Shown piece by piece: positions 11,687 through 19,938 of a DNA stretch of 64,000 nt. Positions within the stretch are counted from its first letter, which is position 1, and each line of letters starts with the position of its first letter. The translations under genes and the position numbers were made by a program. The stretch comes from Amorphoplanes digitatis (GTDB lineage: Bacteria; Actinomycetota; Actinomycetes; Mycobacteriales; Micromonosporaceae): assembly GCF_014205335.1 (NCBI RefSeq), contig NZ_JACHNH010000001.1, positions 5,140,501 to 5,204,500 of the forward strand, in the 5' to 3' direction. The notes beneath the pieces are model-generated. The model was not told the origin of the DNA. It did no database searches and saw only the letters and a program-made list of their open reading frames with translations.

Positions 11687-11703
11687 TCACCCGACGGGAA
11701 TGA
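11687..11703. promoter_or_regulatory. Inverted-repeat operator, site 7 (TCACCCGACGGGAATGA)
   Basis: It lies 69 bp from DUF7144 paralogue 2. Together with site 8 it forms a pair in a divergent promoter, one site for each direction. Confidence 0.6.
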
Positions 11704-11725
11704 GCCTGACGGCCGGTGCCGGGCT

Positions 11726-11742
11726 TCACCCCCGTCGGATGA
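11726..11742. promoter_or_regulatory. Inverted-repeat operator, site 8 (TCACCCCCGTCGGATGA)
   Basis: It lies 64 bp from the start of the membrane protein at 11807, and its centre is 39 bp from that of site 7. Confidence 0.6.
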
Positions 11743-11806
11743 GGCCCGGCCGACCGGCCTGCCGCAGGCTGGCAGCAGTTCCGATCCGAGGCGAATCGAG
11801 GCGTTC

Positions 11807-12991
11807 ATGGACACGACGGCGATGGTCGTATTCGTCGCGGTGGTGAGCGCGCGGTTCCTCGTACCCCTGCTGATTCCCCGGTATCCCCTGCCGGCGATCA
11901 TCGCGGCGCTGGTCCTGGACGGCGTCGACCAGACGATCTTCCAGGCGATGGGCTACGACCCGCCCGGCTACCAGGGCTACGACAAGGCGATGGACGTCTA
12001 CTACCTGGCGATCGCCTACCTGTCGGCGCTGCGCAACTGGACGAGCCGGCCGGCCGTGCAGGTGGCCAAGTTCCTCTACTTCTACCGGCTGATCGGCGTC
12101 GTCGCGTTCGAGCTGAGCGACTGGCGGCCGCTGCTGCTGATCTTCCCGAACACGTTCGAGTACTTCTTCATCGCGTACGAGGCGTACCGGTTGTTCTGGA
12201 ACCCGGCGCGGGCGTCCCTGCGCGCGTGGATCACCGCGGCGGCCGCCATCTGGGTGTTCGTCAAGCTGCCGCAGGAGTGGTGGATCCACGTCGCGCAGCT
12301 CGACGTCACCGACATGATCGCCGCGGTGCCGTGGTTCGGCCCGGCGATCGTCGTCGCCGTCGTCGCGATCTGCCTGATCTACTGGTTCGCGGTGCGGCCG
12401 CGGCAGCGGCCGCCGGACTGGTCCTGGCACGTCGCCGCGGATCCGCTGCCCGTGGAGGCCGCCACCGTTGCCGCGCGCAACCGGTGGATCGCGGCGCACG
12501 GCCGGCTCGCGTCCTCCCGGACCTTCGAGAGCGTCGTGCTCGTCGGCCTGATCTGGGTGATCTACTCCCAGGTCCTGCCGGGCACCCAGGCCTCCAGCGT
12601 GCAGACCTTCGTCGGCACCGCCGCGTTCGTGGTGGTCAACGCCGCCGTCAGCCTCTGGGTGGCCCGGTCGCGGCGGGGCGTCGAGCGCGCGCTGCCGGCG
12701 TTCTGCCTCCGGGTGCTGATGAACATCGCGATGGTCTGGTCGGCCGGTTGGCTGCTGGCGCGCGCCGGCGGCGAGATCAACGAGGCCGCGGCCCTGTTCT
12801 TCGTGCTGCTGCTGAGCCTGATCACCCTGCTGGAGAACCGCTTCCGGCCGGTGTACGAGATCCGCTTCTCCCCCGGCGGGCCGCCCGCGGGTCAGCGGTG
12901 CGAGGCTCGCCGGAACGGCGCCGAGGACGCGACATGTGGTCCCGAGCGGTGCGACCTCTCCGTCGGCTGTCCGGCCGCGGCGCGGGCGTGA
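11807..12991 (+). CDS. Polytopic membrane protein of unknown function
   Basis: 394 residues with about nine hydrophobic segments. Tyr/Trp-rich loops (GYDPPGYQGYDKAMDVYYLA, FPNTFEYFFIAYEAYR) lie between the first helices, and a charged segment of about 35 residues (207-240) lies mid-protein. The last 40 residues are Cys/Arg-rich (RCEAR...CGPERC). I do not recognise the family. Operator site 8 lies 64 bp upstream, so it is probably a regulon member. Its stop is one base from the convergent antiporter stop. Confidence 0.75.
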   Translation: MDTTAMVVFVAVVSARFLVPLLIPRYPLPAIIAALVLDGVDQTIFQAMGYDPPGYQGYDKAMDVYYLAIAYLSALRNWTSRPAVQVAKFLYFYRLIGVVAFELSDWRPLLLIFPNTFEYFFIAYEAYRLFWNPARASLRAWITAAAAIWVFVKLPQEWWIHVAQLDVTDMIAAVPWFGPAIVVAVVAICLIYWFAVRPRQRPPDWSWHVAADPLPVEAATVAARNRWIAAHGRLASSRTFESVVLVGLIWVIYSQVLPGTQASSVQTFVGTAAFVVVNAAVSLWVARSRRGVERALPAFCLRVLMNIAMVWSAGWLLARAGGEINEAAALFFVLLLSLITLLENRFRPVYEIRFSPGGPPAGQRCEARRNGAEDATCGPERCDLSVGCPAAARA

Positions 12992-12992
12992 G

Positions 12993-14297
12993 TCAGCCGG
13001 CGCGCCCGTCGCCGGGCTCCGGTGCCGGGCGGCCCGGTTCGGCGGCCGGAATGTGCCGGTGCAGCAACCCGCGGATCGGCAGCTGAGTTGCCCCGGCCGG
13101 CGCGGCGGCGACGCCGGCCCTCGCCCCGTACCGGCTCGCGAGCGGCTTGGCGCTCACGCCGTGGGCGAACACGCTGAAGAGCACGGTCGTGCCGATGATG
13201 GCCACGACCCGGTCGGCCTCGCCGTGCAGCTCGTCGAGGGCGATCAGCGCGAAAATGATCGAGGCAAGGCCGCGCGGCCCGAACCATCCGACGAACGCCA
13301 CGGTCGGGCGGGACAGCCGCGCGCCGATGAGTACCAGCGCCACCGGCAGCATCCGGACCACGGTGAGGCTCAGGACGGCGTAGACGGCCACCTGCCAGTC
13401 GATCTGTTCGATGACGATCGGTACGGCGACCGCGCCGAAGGTCAACCAGGTCAGCAGCGACACGAATCCGGCCGTCTGCTCGACGTAGAAGACCTCCTTG
13501 ACCCCGCCGCGGCCGGCGGAGTTGCCGAACGCCAGGCCGGCGACGAACGCCGCGACGAAGCCGTTGCCGTCGAGCCAGAGTGTGCCGGCATAGGCGGCCA
13601 GGGCAAGTGCCAGCACGCCGGGTCCGGCGAAGTCCTCCGACATCCAGCCCCGCCGGCGCGCGACCCGAATCGCCCGGCCGCCCGCGGCGCCGAGGCCGAC
13701 ACCGACGGCCAGGCCGATCGCGAGGTCGATGAGGCCGCCGCCCTGGTCCACGCCACCCTGGATGCTCCCGGCGACCGCCGCGCCCGCGATCGCGAACATC
13801 ACGACCGGGGTCGCTATGCCGTCGTTGAGCCCGCTCTCGACGTTGAGGACCCGCCGGATCCGTTCCGGCACGGCGGGGTCGGCCATCACCGCGGCGCCCA
13901 GCGCCGCGTCCGTCGGCGCCAGCGCGGCGCCGACCACCAGCGCCAGCCAGAAGCCCAGGTCGCCGAAGAACCACGTCGCCAGCAGCGCGCCCGCCGCGAT
14001 GGTCAGCGGAAGCCCGACCGCCAGCAGCCGGGTGTAAAGCCCGGCGTCGGCGCGGAGGTCCCGGAGCCCGACCCGGGAGGCGTCGACGAACAACACCCAG
14101 ACGAGGGTCACCTCGGCGAGCAGCTTGATGGCCTCGTGCGGGATGTCCGCGTCGACGACGTGCACCACCTGCGAGAGCAGCAGCCCGACGGTGACGAAGA
14201 CGATGGGCGCGCTCAGGTCCGCGCGGCCGAGCCGCGTCGCGAACAGGCCCCAGCCGAAGACGAACAGCATGACCAGCGCGACGGCCGCGTCATCCAT
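12993..14297 (-). CDS. CPA1-type cation:proton antiporter
   Basis: The 434-residue protein has about 12 membrane segments. The GAALAPTDAALGAAVM segment in helix 5 and LNVESGLNDGIATPVV in helix 6 are the discontinuous-helix and ion-site motifs of the NhaP/CPA1 antiporters (the Asp of GLNDG is the conserved carboxylate). It likely exchanges Na+ or K+ for H+ at the cytoplasmic membrane. There is no operator directly in front. It follows DUF7144 paralogue 3, separated by a very strong hairpin (14335-14385), so its transcription may be attenuated read-through. Confidence 0.87.
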   Translation of the reverse strand: MDDAAVALVMLFVFGWGLFATRLGRADLSAPIVFVTVGLLLSQVVHVVDADIPHEAIKLLAEVTLVWVLFVDASRVGLRDLRADAGLYTRLLAVGLPLTIAAGALLATWFFGDLGFWLALVVGAALAPTDAALGAAVMADPAVPERIRRVLNVESGLNDGIATPVVMFAIAGAAVAGSIQGGVDQGGGLIDLAIGLAVGVGLGAAGGRAIRVARRRGWMSEDFAGPGVLALALAAYAGTLWLDGNGFVAAFVAGLAFGNSAGRGGVKEVFYVEQTAGFVSLLTWLTFGAVAVPIVIEQIDWQVAVYAVLSLTVVRMLPVALVLIGARLSRPTVAFVGWFGPRGLASIIFALIALDELHGEADRVVAIIGTTVLFSVFAHGVSAKPLASRYGARAGVAAAPAGATQLPIRGLLHRHIPAAEPGRPAPEPGDGRAG

Positions 14298-14334
14298 GGG
14301 CTCCCCCTACTGGCGAACGTGAGTCGGACGGTCG

Positions 14335-14385
14335 CCGGCCCCGGGGTGCCGCCGCGGCGGGACCGCGGTGGCACCCCGGGGCCGG
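14335..14385 (-). terminator. 23-pair hairpin between DUF7144 gene 3 and antiporter gene
   Basis: Arms of 16 bp (14335-14350 and 14370-14385) match perfectly. They continue through a G-T pair into a further 6-bp CCGCGG/CCGCGG stem, leaving a CGGGA loop. There is no U-run, which is usual for GC-rich actinobacterial terminators. It would partly end the DUF7144 transcript before the antiporter gene. Confidence 0.6.
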
Positions 14386-14406
14386 CGGGAGGCCGTCCGG
14401 CGCCGG

Positions 14407-14835
14407 CTATTCGTAGGGCTTGACCTCGCGGCCGTGCACCGCAAGCGCGTAGATGACGAGGACGTCGACGGCGATGATGATCGTGCTCCAGATCGGGTAC
14501 GCCGCGAGGAACGCGATGTTCACGATCGCGCTCAGCACGGCCAGCACGATGCCGGTCACCCGCGCCCACGTCTGGCCCACCAGCACACCGAAGCCCGCGA
14601 GCAACGCGACGATGCCGAGGAGCAGGTGGATCCAGCCCCAGACGGTGTAGTCGAAGGAGAGCACCAGGCCGTTCCGGGTCACGAGGTAGTAGGTGTCGTT
14701 GAACAGGGCGACCAGGCCGACGAGGCCCTGGAAGAAGCCGAGCAGGACCATCATGATGCCGCTGAAGACGACCCAACCCACCCAGCCGGTCGGCTCCGCG
14801 TGCGCTCTGGCACCAGCCTGCGCTTGATCGGACAT
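14407..14835 (-). CDS. DUF7144-type four-helix membrane protein (paralogue 3)
   Basis: 142 residues starting MSDQAQAGAR, at an ATG with GGGAGGG upstream (a start further out would give an atypical basic extension). Family blocks are TGWVGWVVFSGIMM, NDTYYLV, DYTVWGWI, GQTWARVTGIVLAVL, AYPIWS and ALAVHGRE. It is closest to paralogues 2 and 4. Operator site 9 lies 87 bp upstream. A hairpin follows the stop, then the CPA1 antiporter. Confidence 0.85.
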   Translation of the reverse strand: MSDQAQAGARAHAEPTGWVGWVVFSGIMMVLLGFFQGLVGLVALFNDTYYLVTRNGLVLSFDYTVWGWIHLLLGIVALLAGFGVLVGQTWARVTGIVLAVLSAIVNIAFLAAYPIWSTIIIAVDVLVIYALAVHGREVKPYE

Positions 14836-14922
14836 CCCTATCCCTCCCCAGAGAAGAACCGGCGAGCCCTTTGTGGACCTGCCACTGAGCACCGAGCGTG
14901 AGGCCCGCGACCCGGATAGGCG

Positions 14923-14939
14923 TCATCCGTGGCGGGTGA
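14923..14939. promoter_or_regulatory. Inverted-repeat operator, site 9 (TCATCCGTGGCGGGTGA)
   Basis: It lies 87 bp upstream of DUF7144 paralogue 3. The pairing is complete except for one T-G position. Confidence 0.6.
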
Positions 14940-14996
14940 ACGGGACCGGCGGCCGTCGATCGACGGCCATTTATGTATCGGCGCGATGCCGCCGGA

Positions 14997-15626
14997 TCAG
15001 GACGACGGCGAGGCCGAGGCCGCGACGATCAGGCTCTGGCACGCTGGCGCGGCCTGGAACGCGTACTTGACCGCCTCCGCGCTGCCGACGGCGACGTTGC
15101 GGACCGCCTCGCGGTAGGCCGCGAGGCCGGTCGCCGCCTCGGTGGCCGCGGTCTTCAGCCCCGCCAGGCTCGAGGTGAGCTCCTCGGGCGTCTTCGCGTC
15201 GCCGACCTGGTCGGAGGCGGAGTTGAGCTTGTCCACCGAGCTCTGCGCCGCGGCGCCGGCCACCAGCAGATCCTCCTGCGCCTGCGCCGTCTCGGGAACG
15301 ACGCCGCCGGGCTTGCCGGCGAGGATCCGGGCCAGGTTCGCCGCCGCGTCCTGCACCTCCGTCACGCTGGACTTGACCTGCGAGCGGACCTCGTCCGGTG
15401 CGGTCGACGCGTCGACGGCCCGGATCTTGTCGCCCGCGCTCTGCACCGAGGCGTCCAGCTCTGTCGACGCCGTGCACACACCGTTGGCCCAGGCGACGGT
15501 CGCGTCGGACGTCGTTTCCGGGCCTGCTGAACCGTTCGTCGACGGCGAGTCCGAGTCGCCGCAGGCGGCGAGCAGCACGGCCGAGGACAGCGTGAGAAAT
15601 ATCGCGGTAACACGAGACTGGGCCAT
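14997..15626 (-). CDS. Small secreted lipoprotein, helical (paralogue A)
   Basis: 209 residues. A signal peptide ends in the lipobox LLAACG (Cys near residue 22), so it is a membrane-anchored lipoprotein. A Ser/Thr/Gly-rich linker follows, then alanine-rich amphipathic helices with a Cys at each end of the domain (WANGVCTAS and APACQS), a likely disulfide. It shares layout with the lipoprotein at 19939-20433. Operator site 10, an exact palindrome, ends 35 bp before the ATG. The stretch AAGACT-N7-ATG resembles a leaderless-gene -10 arrangement. Function unknown. Confidence 0.8.
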   Translation of the reverse strand: MAQSRVTAIFLTLSSAVLLAACGDSDSPSTNGSAGPETTSDATVAWANGVCTASTELDASVQSAGDKIRAVDASTAPDEVRSQVKSSVTEVQDAAANLARILAGKPGGVVPETAQAQEDLLVAGAAAQSSVDKLNSASDQVGDAKTPEELTSSLAGLKTAATEAATGLAAYREAVRNVAVGSAEAVKYAFQAAPACQSLIVAASASPSS

Positions 15627-15661
15627 ATCGCCGAGTCTTCGCTGAACGCGCGCTCAGGGGA

Positions 15662-15678
15662 TCACCCGTGCCGGGTGA
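15662..15678. promoter_or_regulatory. Inverted-repeat operator, site 10 (TCACCCGTGCCGGGTGA)
   Basis: Exact palindrome: arms TCACCCG and CGGGTGA. It lies 35 bp upstream of lipoprotein A. Confidence 0.65.
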
Positions 15679-15732
15679 GGGTCGCGGCGCGCGGCGCCCG
15701 AGCGCCGTCCGATGGCCGGCGTTCGTCGCGGC

Positions 15733-15749
15733 TCACTCCGCGCGGGTGA
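15733..15749. promoter_or_regulatory. Inverted-repeat operator, site 11 (TCACTCCGCGCGGGTGA)
   Basis: It lies 60 bp before the small membrane protein at 15810 and is immediately followed by a 26-bp perfect palindrome (15751-15776). Confidence 0.6.
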
Positions 15750-15750
15750 G

Positions 15751-15776
15751 GCCTGTCCCGCGCGCGCGGGACAGGC
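15751..15776. repeat. 26-bp perfect palindrome in the leader of the 15810 gene
   Basis: Arms read GCCTGTCCCGCGC and its complement, with no spacer. It lies between operator 11 and the gene. In RNA it could form a 5'-leader hairpin; in DNA it could be a second protein site. No such element follows the other operators. Confidence 0.55.
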
Positions 15777-15809
15777 TCGGAGGCAACCTAGCCATTTGAG
15801 GTGGTTGAC

Positions 15810-16220
15810 GTGAGGTCGAGAGCAATTCAGGAGCTGGAACCGATGGTCGCCGCGGGCCGGGCGCTCGACGCACTGCTGGAGGCCGGAAGATACTCCGGAC
15901 ACGGCCTGACCACGGCGGGCGGGCGGGTCGGCCGGCGGGCAGCGGCCGCCGGCATCGAGGGGGCACACCGCACCGGCGACGCCTGGGCGGTGCTGCGTGG
16001 CGCGCCACCGCCGCGGCGCGGTTTCGCGGCGCTGGCGGCCGCCGCCGCGGCCGGGTGCGCGGTCGGCGCCGTGGCGGCGCTGGCGGTACGGCGGCTGGTC
16101 GTCGCCTGGCGGGCGGAGGAGCCCGGCACCGGGTACCCGCCGCCCCCGGCCACCGGTGCGGGTGCCGCGGCGGGGCCGGTGACGCTGCCGGAGGCCGCCA
16201 CCCGGGCCGCCGCGGAGTAG
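15810..16220 (+). CDS. Small single-pass membrane protein of unknown function
   Basis: About 136 residues from a GTG (MRSRAIQELEP) with GAGGTGG five bases upstream. A GTG three codons earlier lies inside that ribosome site. An amphipathic, Arg/Gly-rich N-terminal half is followed by one membrane segment (about residues 70-95, FAALAAAAAAGCAVGAVAAL) and a Pro/Ala-rich tail. I do not recognise a family. Operator 11 and a palindrome lie upstream, so it is a candidate regulon member. Confidence 0.65.
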   Translation: MRSRAIQELEPMVAAGRALDALLEAGRYSGHGLTTAGGRVGRRAAAAGIEGAHRTGDAWAVLRGAPPPRRGFAALAAAAAAGCAVGAVAALAVRRLVVAWRAEEPGTGYPPPPATGAGAAAGPVTLPEAATRAAAE

Positions 16221-16272
16221 TACCGCGCCGGCGGGCGGACACGAGCGGAGCGCCGCGGGTCCGGCGCTTCGC

Positions 16273-18054
16273 TCACCGCCGCCCGGGTCGTGGCGTCCAG
16301 TCCACACCGGCCTCCGCCCGGTAGGCGTCCACCGCGTCCTCGATGGTGTGGAAGAAGTGCTCCGGGTTGATCGTCCGGGTCAGTCCGTAGCGTTCGATCT
16401 TGGTGCGGACCGGCGTCTTCATCTCGGCGAAGACCAGCGAGACGCCCTCGGCGTTCAGCTCCTCGTCGAGCTGGGTCAGCACGTCGGCGGCCGTGGTGTC
16501 GATGTCGGTGATCGGTTCGGTGGCGATCACAATCCACTTCGGCCGCGGATCCGAGCGGGCCAGCCGCCGGATCTGATCGCGGAAGACCCGGACGTTCGCG
16601 AAGATCAGCGGCGCGTCGAAGCGGAACAGCACCAGACCCGGAAGGTGCTCCGCGTCCGGGTAGTCCCGCAGGTCGTGGTAGCCGGCGACGCCGGCCGCCC
16701 GGCCCAGCACCGCCTGATAGGGCCACCACGCCCGGCGGAACACGTTGAGCACCGACAGGGCGACCGCGATGCCGATGCCGGGCAGGACACCGAGCAGCGC
16801 CACGCCGAGGAACGCGGCGATCGAGAGGCTGAACTCCACCCGCCGCTGCCGCCACAGCCGCGCGGTGCCCGGGATGTCGGCCAGCGACATCGAGGCGGCG
16901 ATCACGACCGCCGCCAGGATCGGCTGGGGCAGGTTGCGCAGCATGCCGGGCACCAGGACCAGCATGAGCGCGATGGCGGCCGCGCCGACCACGCCGGTGA
17001 CCTGCGAACGGGAGCCGGACTGCTCGGCGACCGCGGTCCGTGAGCCGCTCGTGCTGACCGGGAAGCCCTGGAAGAAGGAGGCCGCGATGTTGGCGGCGCC
17101 GATGCCCACCATCTCCTGATCGCCGCGGACCTCCTGGCCGCTGCGCGCGGCGAAGGCCGAGGAGGTGGAGATGGTGTCGGTCAGCGAGACCAGGGCGATG
17201 CCGAACGCACCGCCGAGGAGCACGCTGAAGTCCGACCACGAGATGGTCGGGATGGTGAGCGGCGGGAAACCCTGCGGCAGCGCGCCGACCAGCCCGACGC
17301 CCCGGTCGGCCACGTTGAAGATCTGGGCGACCACGATCGAGGCGACGACCGCGATGAGGACACCGGGCACCTTCGGCAGCCAGCGTTGCAGCACCACGAT
17401 CAGGACCAGCCCGAGCAGCCCGATGGAGATCGCCGCGGGCACCGTCTCGCCGGCGGCGACGCCCTTGGCGAAGCCGGTGGCCTCCTCGATCAGGCCTTCG
17501 CCGTCGACGGAGAAGCCGAACAGCTTCGGCAACTGGCCCACCAGGATGGTCAGGGCCAGGCCGTTCATGTAGCCGATCTGGGTGGGCCGCGACAGCAGGT
17601 CGGCGAGGAAGCCGAGCTTGGCGACGCCGGCGACCACCAGCAGCACGCCGACCATGAGCGCGAGCATGGAGGCGAGCGCGACGGCCTGTGCCGGGTCGGC
17701 GGCCGAGCCGAGGGCGGCCAGCAGCACCGCGGCGATCATCGGGCCCAGCGACGAGTCGGGCCCGAGCACCAGGATCCGGGACGGGCCGAAGACGGCGTAC
17801 GCGAGCAGGCAGAAGATCGAGGTGTACAGCCCGGTGATCGGCGGCAGGCCGGCCAGTTCGGCGTACGCCATGCCCTGTGGCACCAGCAGGGTCGTCAGGA
17901 CGATGCCGGCGACGGCGTCGCGCGGCAGCCAGGCGGCCCGGTAGTTCGCGACGACCTGGACGCCGGGTATCCAGCGGGAGACGCCTCCGGGAGGTTCGTC
18001 GTCCGGCGGCGGGTCCCCGGCGGCCGGAGCGGCGGCGTGTTCCCGGTTCGTCAC
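16273..18054 (-). CDS. SulP-family anion transporter with STAS domain
   Basis: The 593-residue protein has 10-12 membrane helices (about 30-420). The SLC26/SulP signature region includes PQGMAYAELAGLPPITGLYTS near residue 70. A C-terminal STAS domain (about 450-565) carries FRFDAPLIFANV and IVIATEPITDIDTTAADVL. Members carry sulfate, bicarbonate or dicarboxylates; the substrate is not readable. I choose the GTG at 18054 because GGAGGG lies four bases before it; another GTG four codons upstream is within that site. Operator 12 lies 55 bp upstream. Confidence 0.9.
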   Translation of the reverse strand: MTNREHAAAPAAGDPPPDDEPPGGVSRWIPGVQVVANYRAAWLPRDAVAGIVLTTLLVPQGMAYAELAGLPPITGLYTSIFCLLAYAVFGPSRILVLGPDSSLGPMIAAVLLAALGSAADPAQAVALASMLALMVGVLLVVAGVAKLGFLADLLSRPTQIGYMNGLALTILVGQLPKLFGFSVDGEGLIEEATGFAKGVAAGETVPAAISIGLLGLVLIVVLQRWLPKVPGVLIAVVASIVVAQIFNVADRGVGLVGALPQGFPPLTIPTISWSDFSVLLGGAFGIALVSLTDTISTSSAFAARSGQEVRGDQEMVGIGAANIAASFFQGFPVSTSGSRTAVAEQSGSRSQVTGVVGAAAIALMLVLVPGMLRNLPQPILAAVVIAASMSLADIPGTARLWRQRRVEFSLSIAAFLGVALLGVLPGIGIAVALSVLNVFRRAWWPYQAVLGRAAGVAGYHDLRDYPDAEHLPGLVLFRFDAPLIFANVRVFRDQIRRLARSDPRPKWIVIATEPITDIDTTAADVLTQLDEELNAEGVSLVFAEMKTPVRTKIERYGLTRTINPEHFFHTIEDAVDAYRAEAGVDWTPRPGRR

Positions 18055-18109
18055 GTTGCCCTCCACGGTTCGCGTACACCCAGTGAGCTACAGACGGCGG
18101 CCCCGGGCC

Positions 18110-18126
18110 TCATTCCGCGCGAATGA
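18110..18126. promoter_or_regulatory. Inverted-repeat operator, site 12 (TCATTCCGCGCGAATGA)
   Basis: It is palindromic in the outer six pairs. It lies 55 bp from the SulP start. A TAGCTC hexamer about 19 bp downstream on the minus strand could be the -10 element. Confidence 0.6.
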
Positions 18127-18148
18127 ACGGCGGCGGGCCGGGCGTTGT

Positions 18149-18165
18149 TCATTCGCCCGGGGTGG
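18149..18165. promoter_or_regulatory. Inverted-repeat operator, site 13 (TCATTCGCCCGGGGTGG)
   Basis: One end mismatch (TGG for TGA). It lies 69 bp from DUF7144 paralogue 4, as for paralogue 2. A GATACG hexamer starts about 25 bp downstream and may be the -10 element, which would place the site just upstream of the -35 region. Confidence 0.5.
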
Positions 18166-18234
18166 CGTGTGGTCACTGCCGCGGCGACAGGATACGACCA
18201 AGGTCCGGCAGGCGGACCGTACGAGGAGTGCAGC

Positions 18235-18657
18235 ATGACCGCAGCTCAACCTTCTAACGTACGCAGCGAGGCCCCGGCGAGCGGCTGGGTCGGCCTGGTC
18301 ATCTTCGGCGGCATCATGCTGACGGTGCTCGGCGGATTCCAGGTCATCGAGGGGCTCGTCGCCCTGTTCAACGACGAGTACTTCCTGGCTACCTCGGGCG
18401 GCCTGGTCCTCACCATGGACTTCACCGCCTGGGGCTGGACGCACCTGCTCATCGGCCTGGTCGCCATCGCGGCCGGCGTCGGCATCCTGAGCGGGCAGAC
18501 CTGGGCCCGGGTGACCGGCATCGTGATCGCCGTGCTCAGCGCGTTCGCCAACATGCTGTTCCTGGCGGCCTACCCGGTCTGGTCCACCATCGTGATCGCC
18601 GTCGACATCCTGGTGATCTACGCCCTCGCGGTCCACGGCCGTGAGCTCAAGAACTGA
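18235..18657 (+). CDS. DUF7144-type four-helix membrane protein (paralogue 4)
   Basis: 140 residues starting MTAAQPSNVR after AGGAG. Family blocks are SGWVGLVIFGGIM, NDEYFLA, DFTAWGWT, GQTWARVTGIVIAVLS, AYPVWST and ALAVHGRE. Divergent from SulP, with operator 13 at 69 bp. Downstream are a palindrome (18672-18693), a short coupled ORF and an AI-2E transporter on the same strand. The recurrence of DUF7144 beside AI-2E (here and at 2863-4381) suggests a functional link. Confidence 0.87.
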   Translation: MTAAQPSNVRSEAPASGWVGLVIFGGIMLTVLGGFQVIEGLVALFNDEYFLATSGGLVLTMDFTAWGWTHLLIGLVAIAAGVGILSGQTWARVTGIVIAVLSAFANMLFLAAYPVWSTIVIAVDILVIYALAVHGRELKN

Positions 18658-18671
18658 CCGCACCACAGTCG

Positions 18672-18693
18672 GGGCCGGCCGTACGGCCGGCCC
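18672..18693. terminator. 22-bp perfect palindrome after DUF7144 gene 4
   Basis: Arms GGGCCGGCCGT and its complement, directly after the DUF7144 stop and before the leader ORF of the AI-2E gene. A GC-rich hairpin without U-run; partial termination or RNA end protection is possible. Confidence 0.45.
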
Positions 18694-18715
18694 TCGTCGC
18701 GGGAGGGAGCGGGCC

Positions 18716-18781
18716 GTGAGCCGTGCGGTGTCCCGCCGGTACGGGCCGGCGCCGGGGTCGCGCGCCCGGGGCGCCGCGTGA
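18716..18781 (+). CDS. Possible 21-codon leader ORF coupled to the AI-2E gene
   Basis: A GTG preceded by a strong GGGAGGGA ribosome site opens a 21-codon frame. Its TGA (18779-18781) overlaps the GTG start of the AI-2E gene (GTGA). The AI-2E GTG itself has no good ribosome site. The peptide is Arg/Gly/Pro-rich and resembles no known protein. It may exist only to couple translation; it could also be chance. Confidence 0.35.
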   Translation: MSRAVSRRYGPAPGSRARGAA

Positions 18782-19920
18782 CCGGCGCCCCGGCCGAGCC
18801 GCCCGCCGCCGAGCCGCCCGCCGCCCTGCCTCGCGGGGTCATCGTCCTGCTCGGCATCGCCGGGGTCGTGATCGCGGTCGCGGGGCTGCGCGGCGTGGCC
18901 CACCTGATCGCCCCGGTCTTCCTGGCGCTGATGCTGACCGTGACGGTGAGCCCGCTGAGCGAGTGGCTCCGCCGGCACGGATCGCCGGTCTGGGTGGCCA
19001 TGCTGGCCACCGTGACCGTCGTGTACGTCGTGCTGTTCGGCCTCGGCGCCGCCATGGTCGTCTCCGTGGCTCAGCTGATCGACCTGCTGCCGACCTACCA
19101 GACCCAGTTCGCGGACCTCCAGGCCGACATCGTCTCGGCGCTGAGCAGGCTCGGCATCAGCGAGTCCCAGCTCACCAGCGTGCTGGAGCGCGCGAGCCCG
19201 AGCGCGGTCACGGACCTGGTGGGATGGGTGTTCGGCGGGATCACGAGCGTCCTGTCGGACGCGGTGTTCCTGCTCGCCGTGCTGCTGTTCATGTGCCTGG
19301 ACGCCGTCAGCTTCCCCGCCCGGCTGAACTCGACCGCCGACCAGCGCCCGCAGGTCGTCAGCGCGCTGCGCTCCTTCGCGCACGGCACCCGCAGCTACCT
19401 GCTCGTCTCGACGGTGTTCGGCCTGATCGTCGCGGTGATCGACACCCTGATGCTGTGGGCCTTGGACATCCCGCTGCCGGTGCTGTGGGGCCTGCTCGCG
19501 TTCATCACCAACTACATCCCGAACATCGGCTTCGTCATCGGCCTGGTGCCGCCGGCGTTGCTCGGGCTGCTGGACGGCGGCGTCGAGAAGATGATGGCGG
19601 TCATCGTCCTGTACTGCGTCGTCAACTTCGTCATCCAGTCGGTGATCCAGCCCAAGATCGTCGGGGACGCGGTGGGGCTGTCCTCGACCGTGTCCTTCCT
19701 GTCCCTGGTCTTCTGGGCCTGGGTGCTCGGCCCGCTCGGCGCGCTGCTGGCCATCCCGCTGAGCCTGCTGACCAAGGGGCTGCTCGTCGACGTCGACCCG
19801 TCGACCCAGTGGATCAACGTGCTGCTCTCCGGCGGCGGCTCGGCCCCGCCGCCCGTTCCCGAGCCGGAACCCGATCCCGTGCCGGAGACCGAGCCGCGGG
19901 ACACGGCGCCGGGCGAGTAG
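18778..19920 (+). CDS. AI-2E family transporter (second copy)
   Basis: 380 residues. A Pro/Ala/Glu-rich N-terminus is followed by helices at about 22-100, a long soluble middle segment and a C-terminal helix cluster. ITNYIPNIGFVIG and PKIVGDAVGLSS are the most conserved AI-2E/PerM blocks. A negatively charged Pro/Glu tail closes the protein. It is distant from the AI-2E protein at 3332-4381. The start is a GTG overlapped by the stop of a short upstream frame. It is likely co-transcribed with DUF7144 paralogue 4. Confidence 0.87.
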   Translation: MTGAPAEPPAAEPPAALPRGVIVLLGIAGVVIAVAGLRGVAHLIAPVFLALMLTVTVSPLSEWLRRHGSPVWVAMLATVTVVYVVLFGLGAAMVVSVAQLIDLLPTYQTQFADLQADIVSALSRLGISESQLTSVLERASPSAVTDLVGWVFGGITSVLSDAVFLLAVLLFMCLDAVSFPARLNSTADQRPQVVSALRSFAHGTRSYLLVSTVFGLIVAVIDTLMLWALDIPLPVLWGLLAFITNYIPNIGFVIGLVPPALLGLLDGGVEKMMAVIVLYCVVNFVIQSVIQPKIVGDAVGLSSTVSFLSLVFWAWVLGPLGALLAIPLSLLTKGLLVDVDPSTQWINVLLSGGGSAPPPVPEPEPDPVPETEPRDTAPGE

Positions 19921-19938
19921 CCCGGCGTCCCGCACCGA

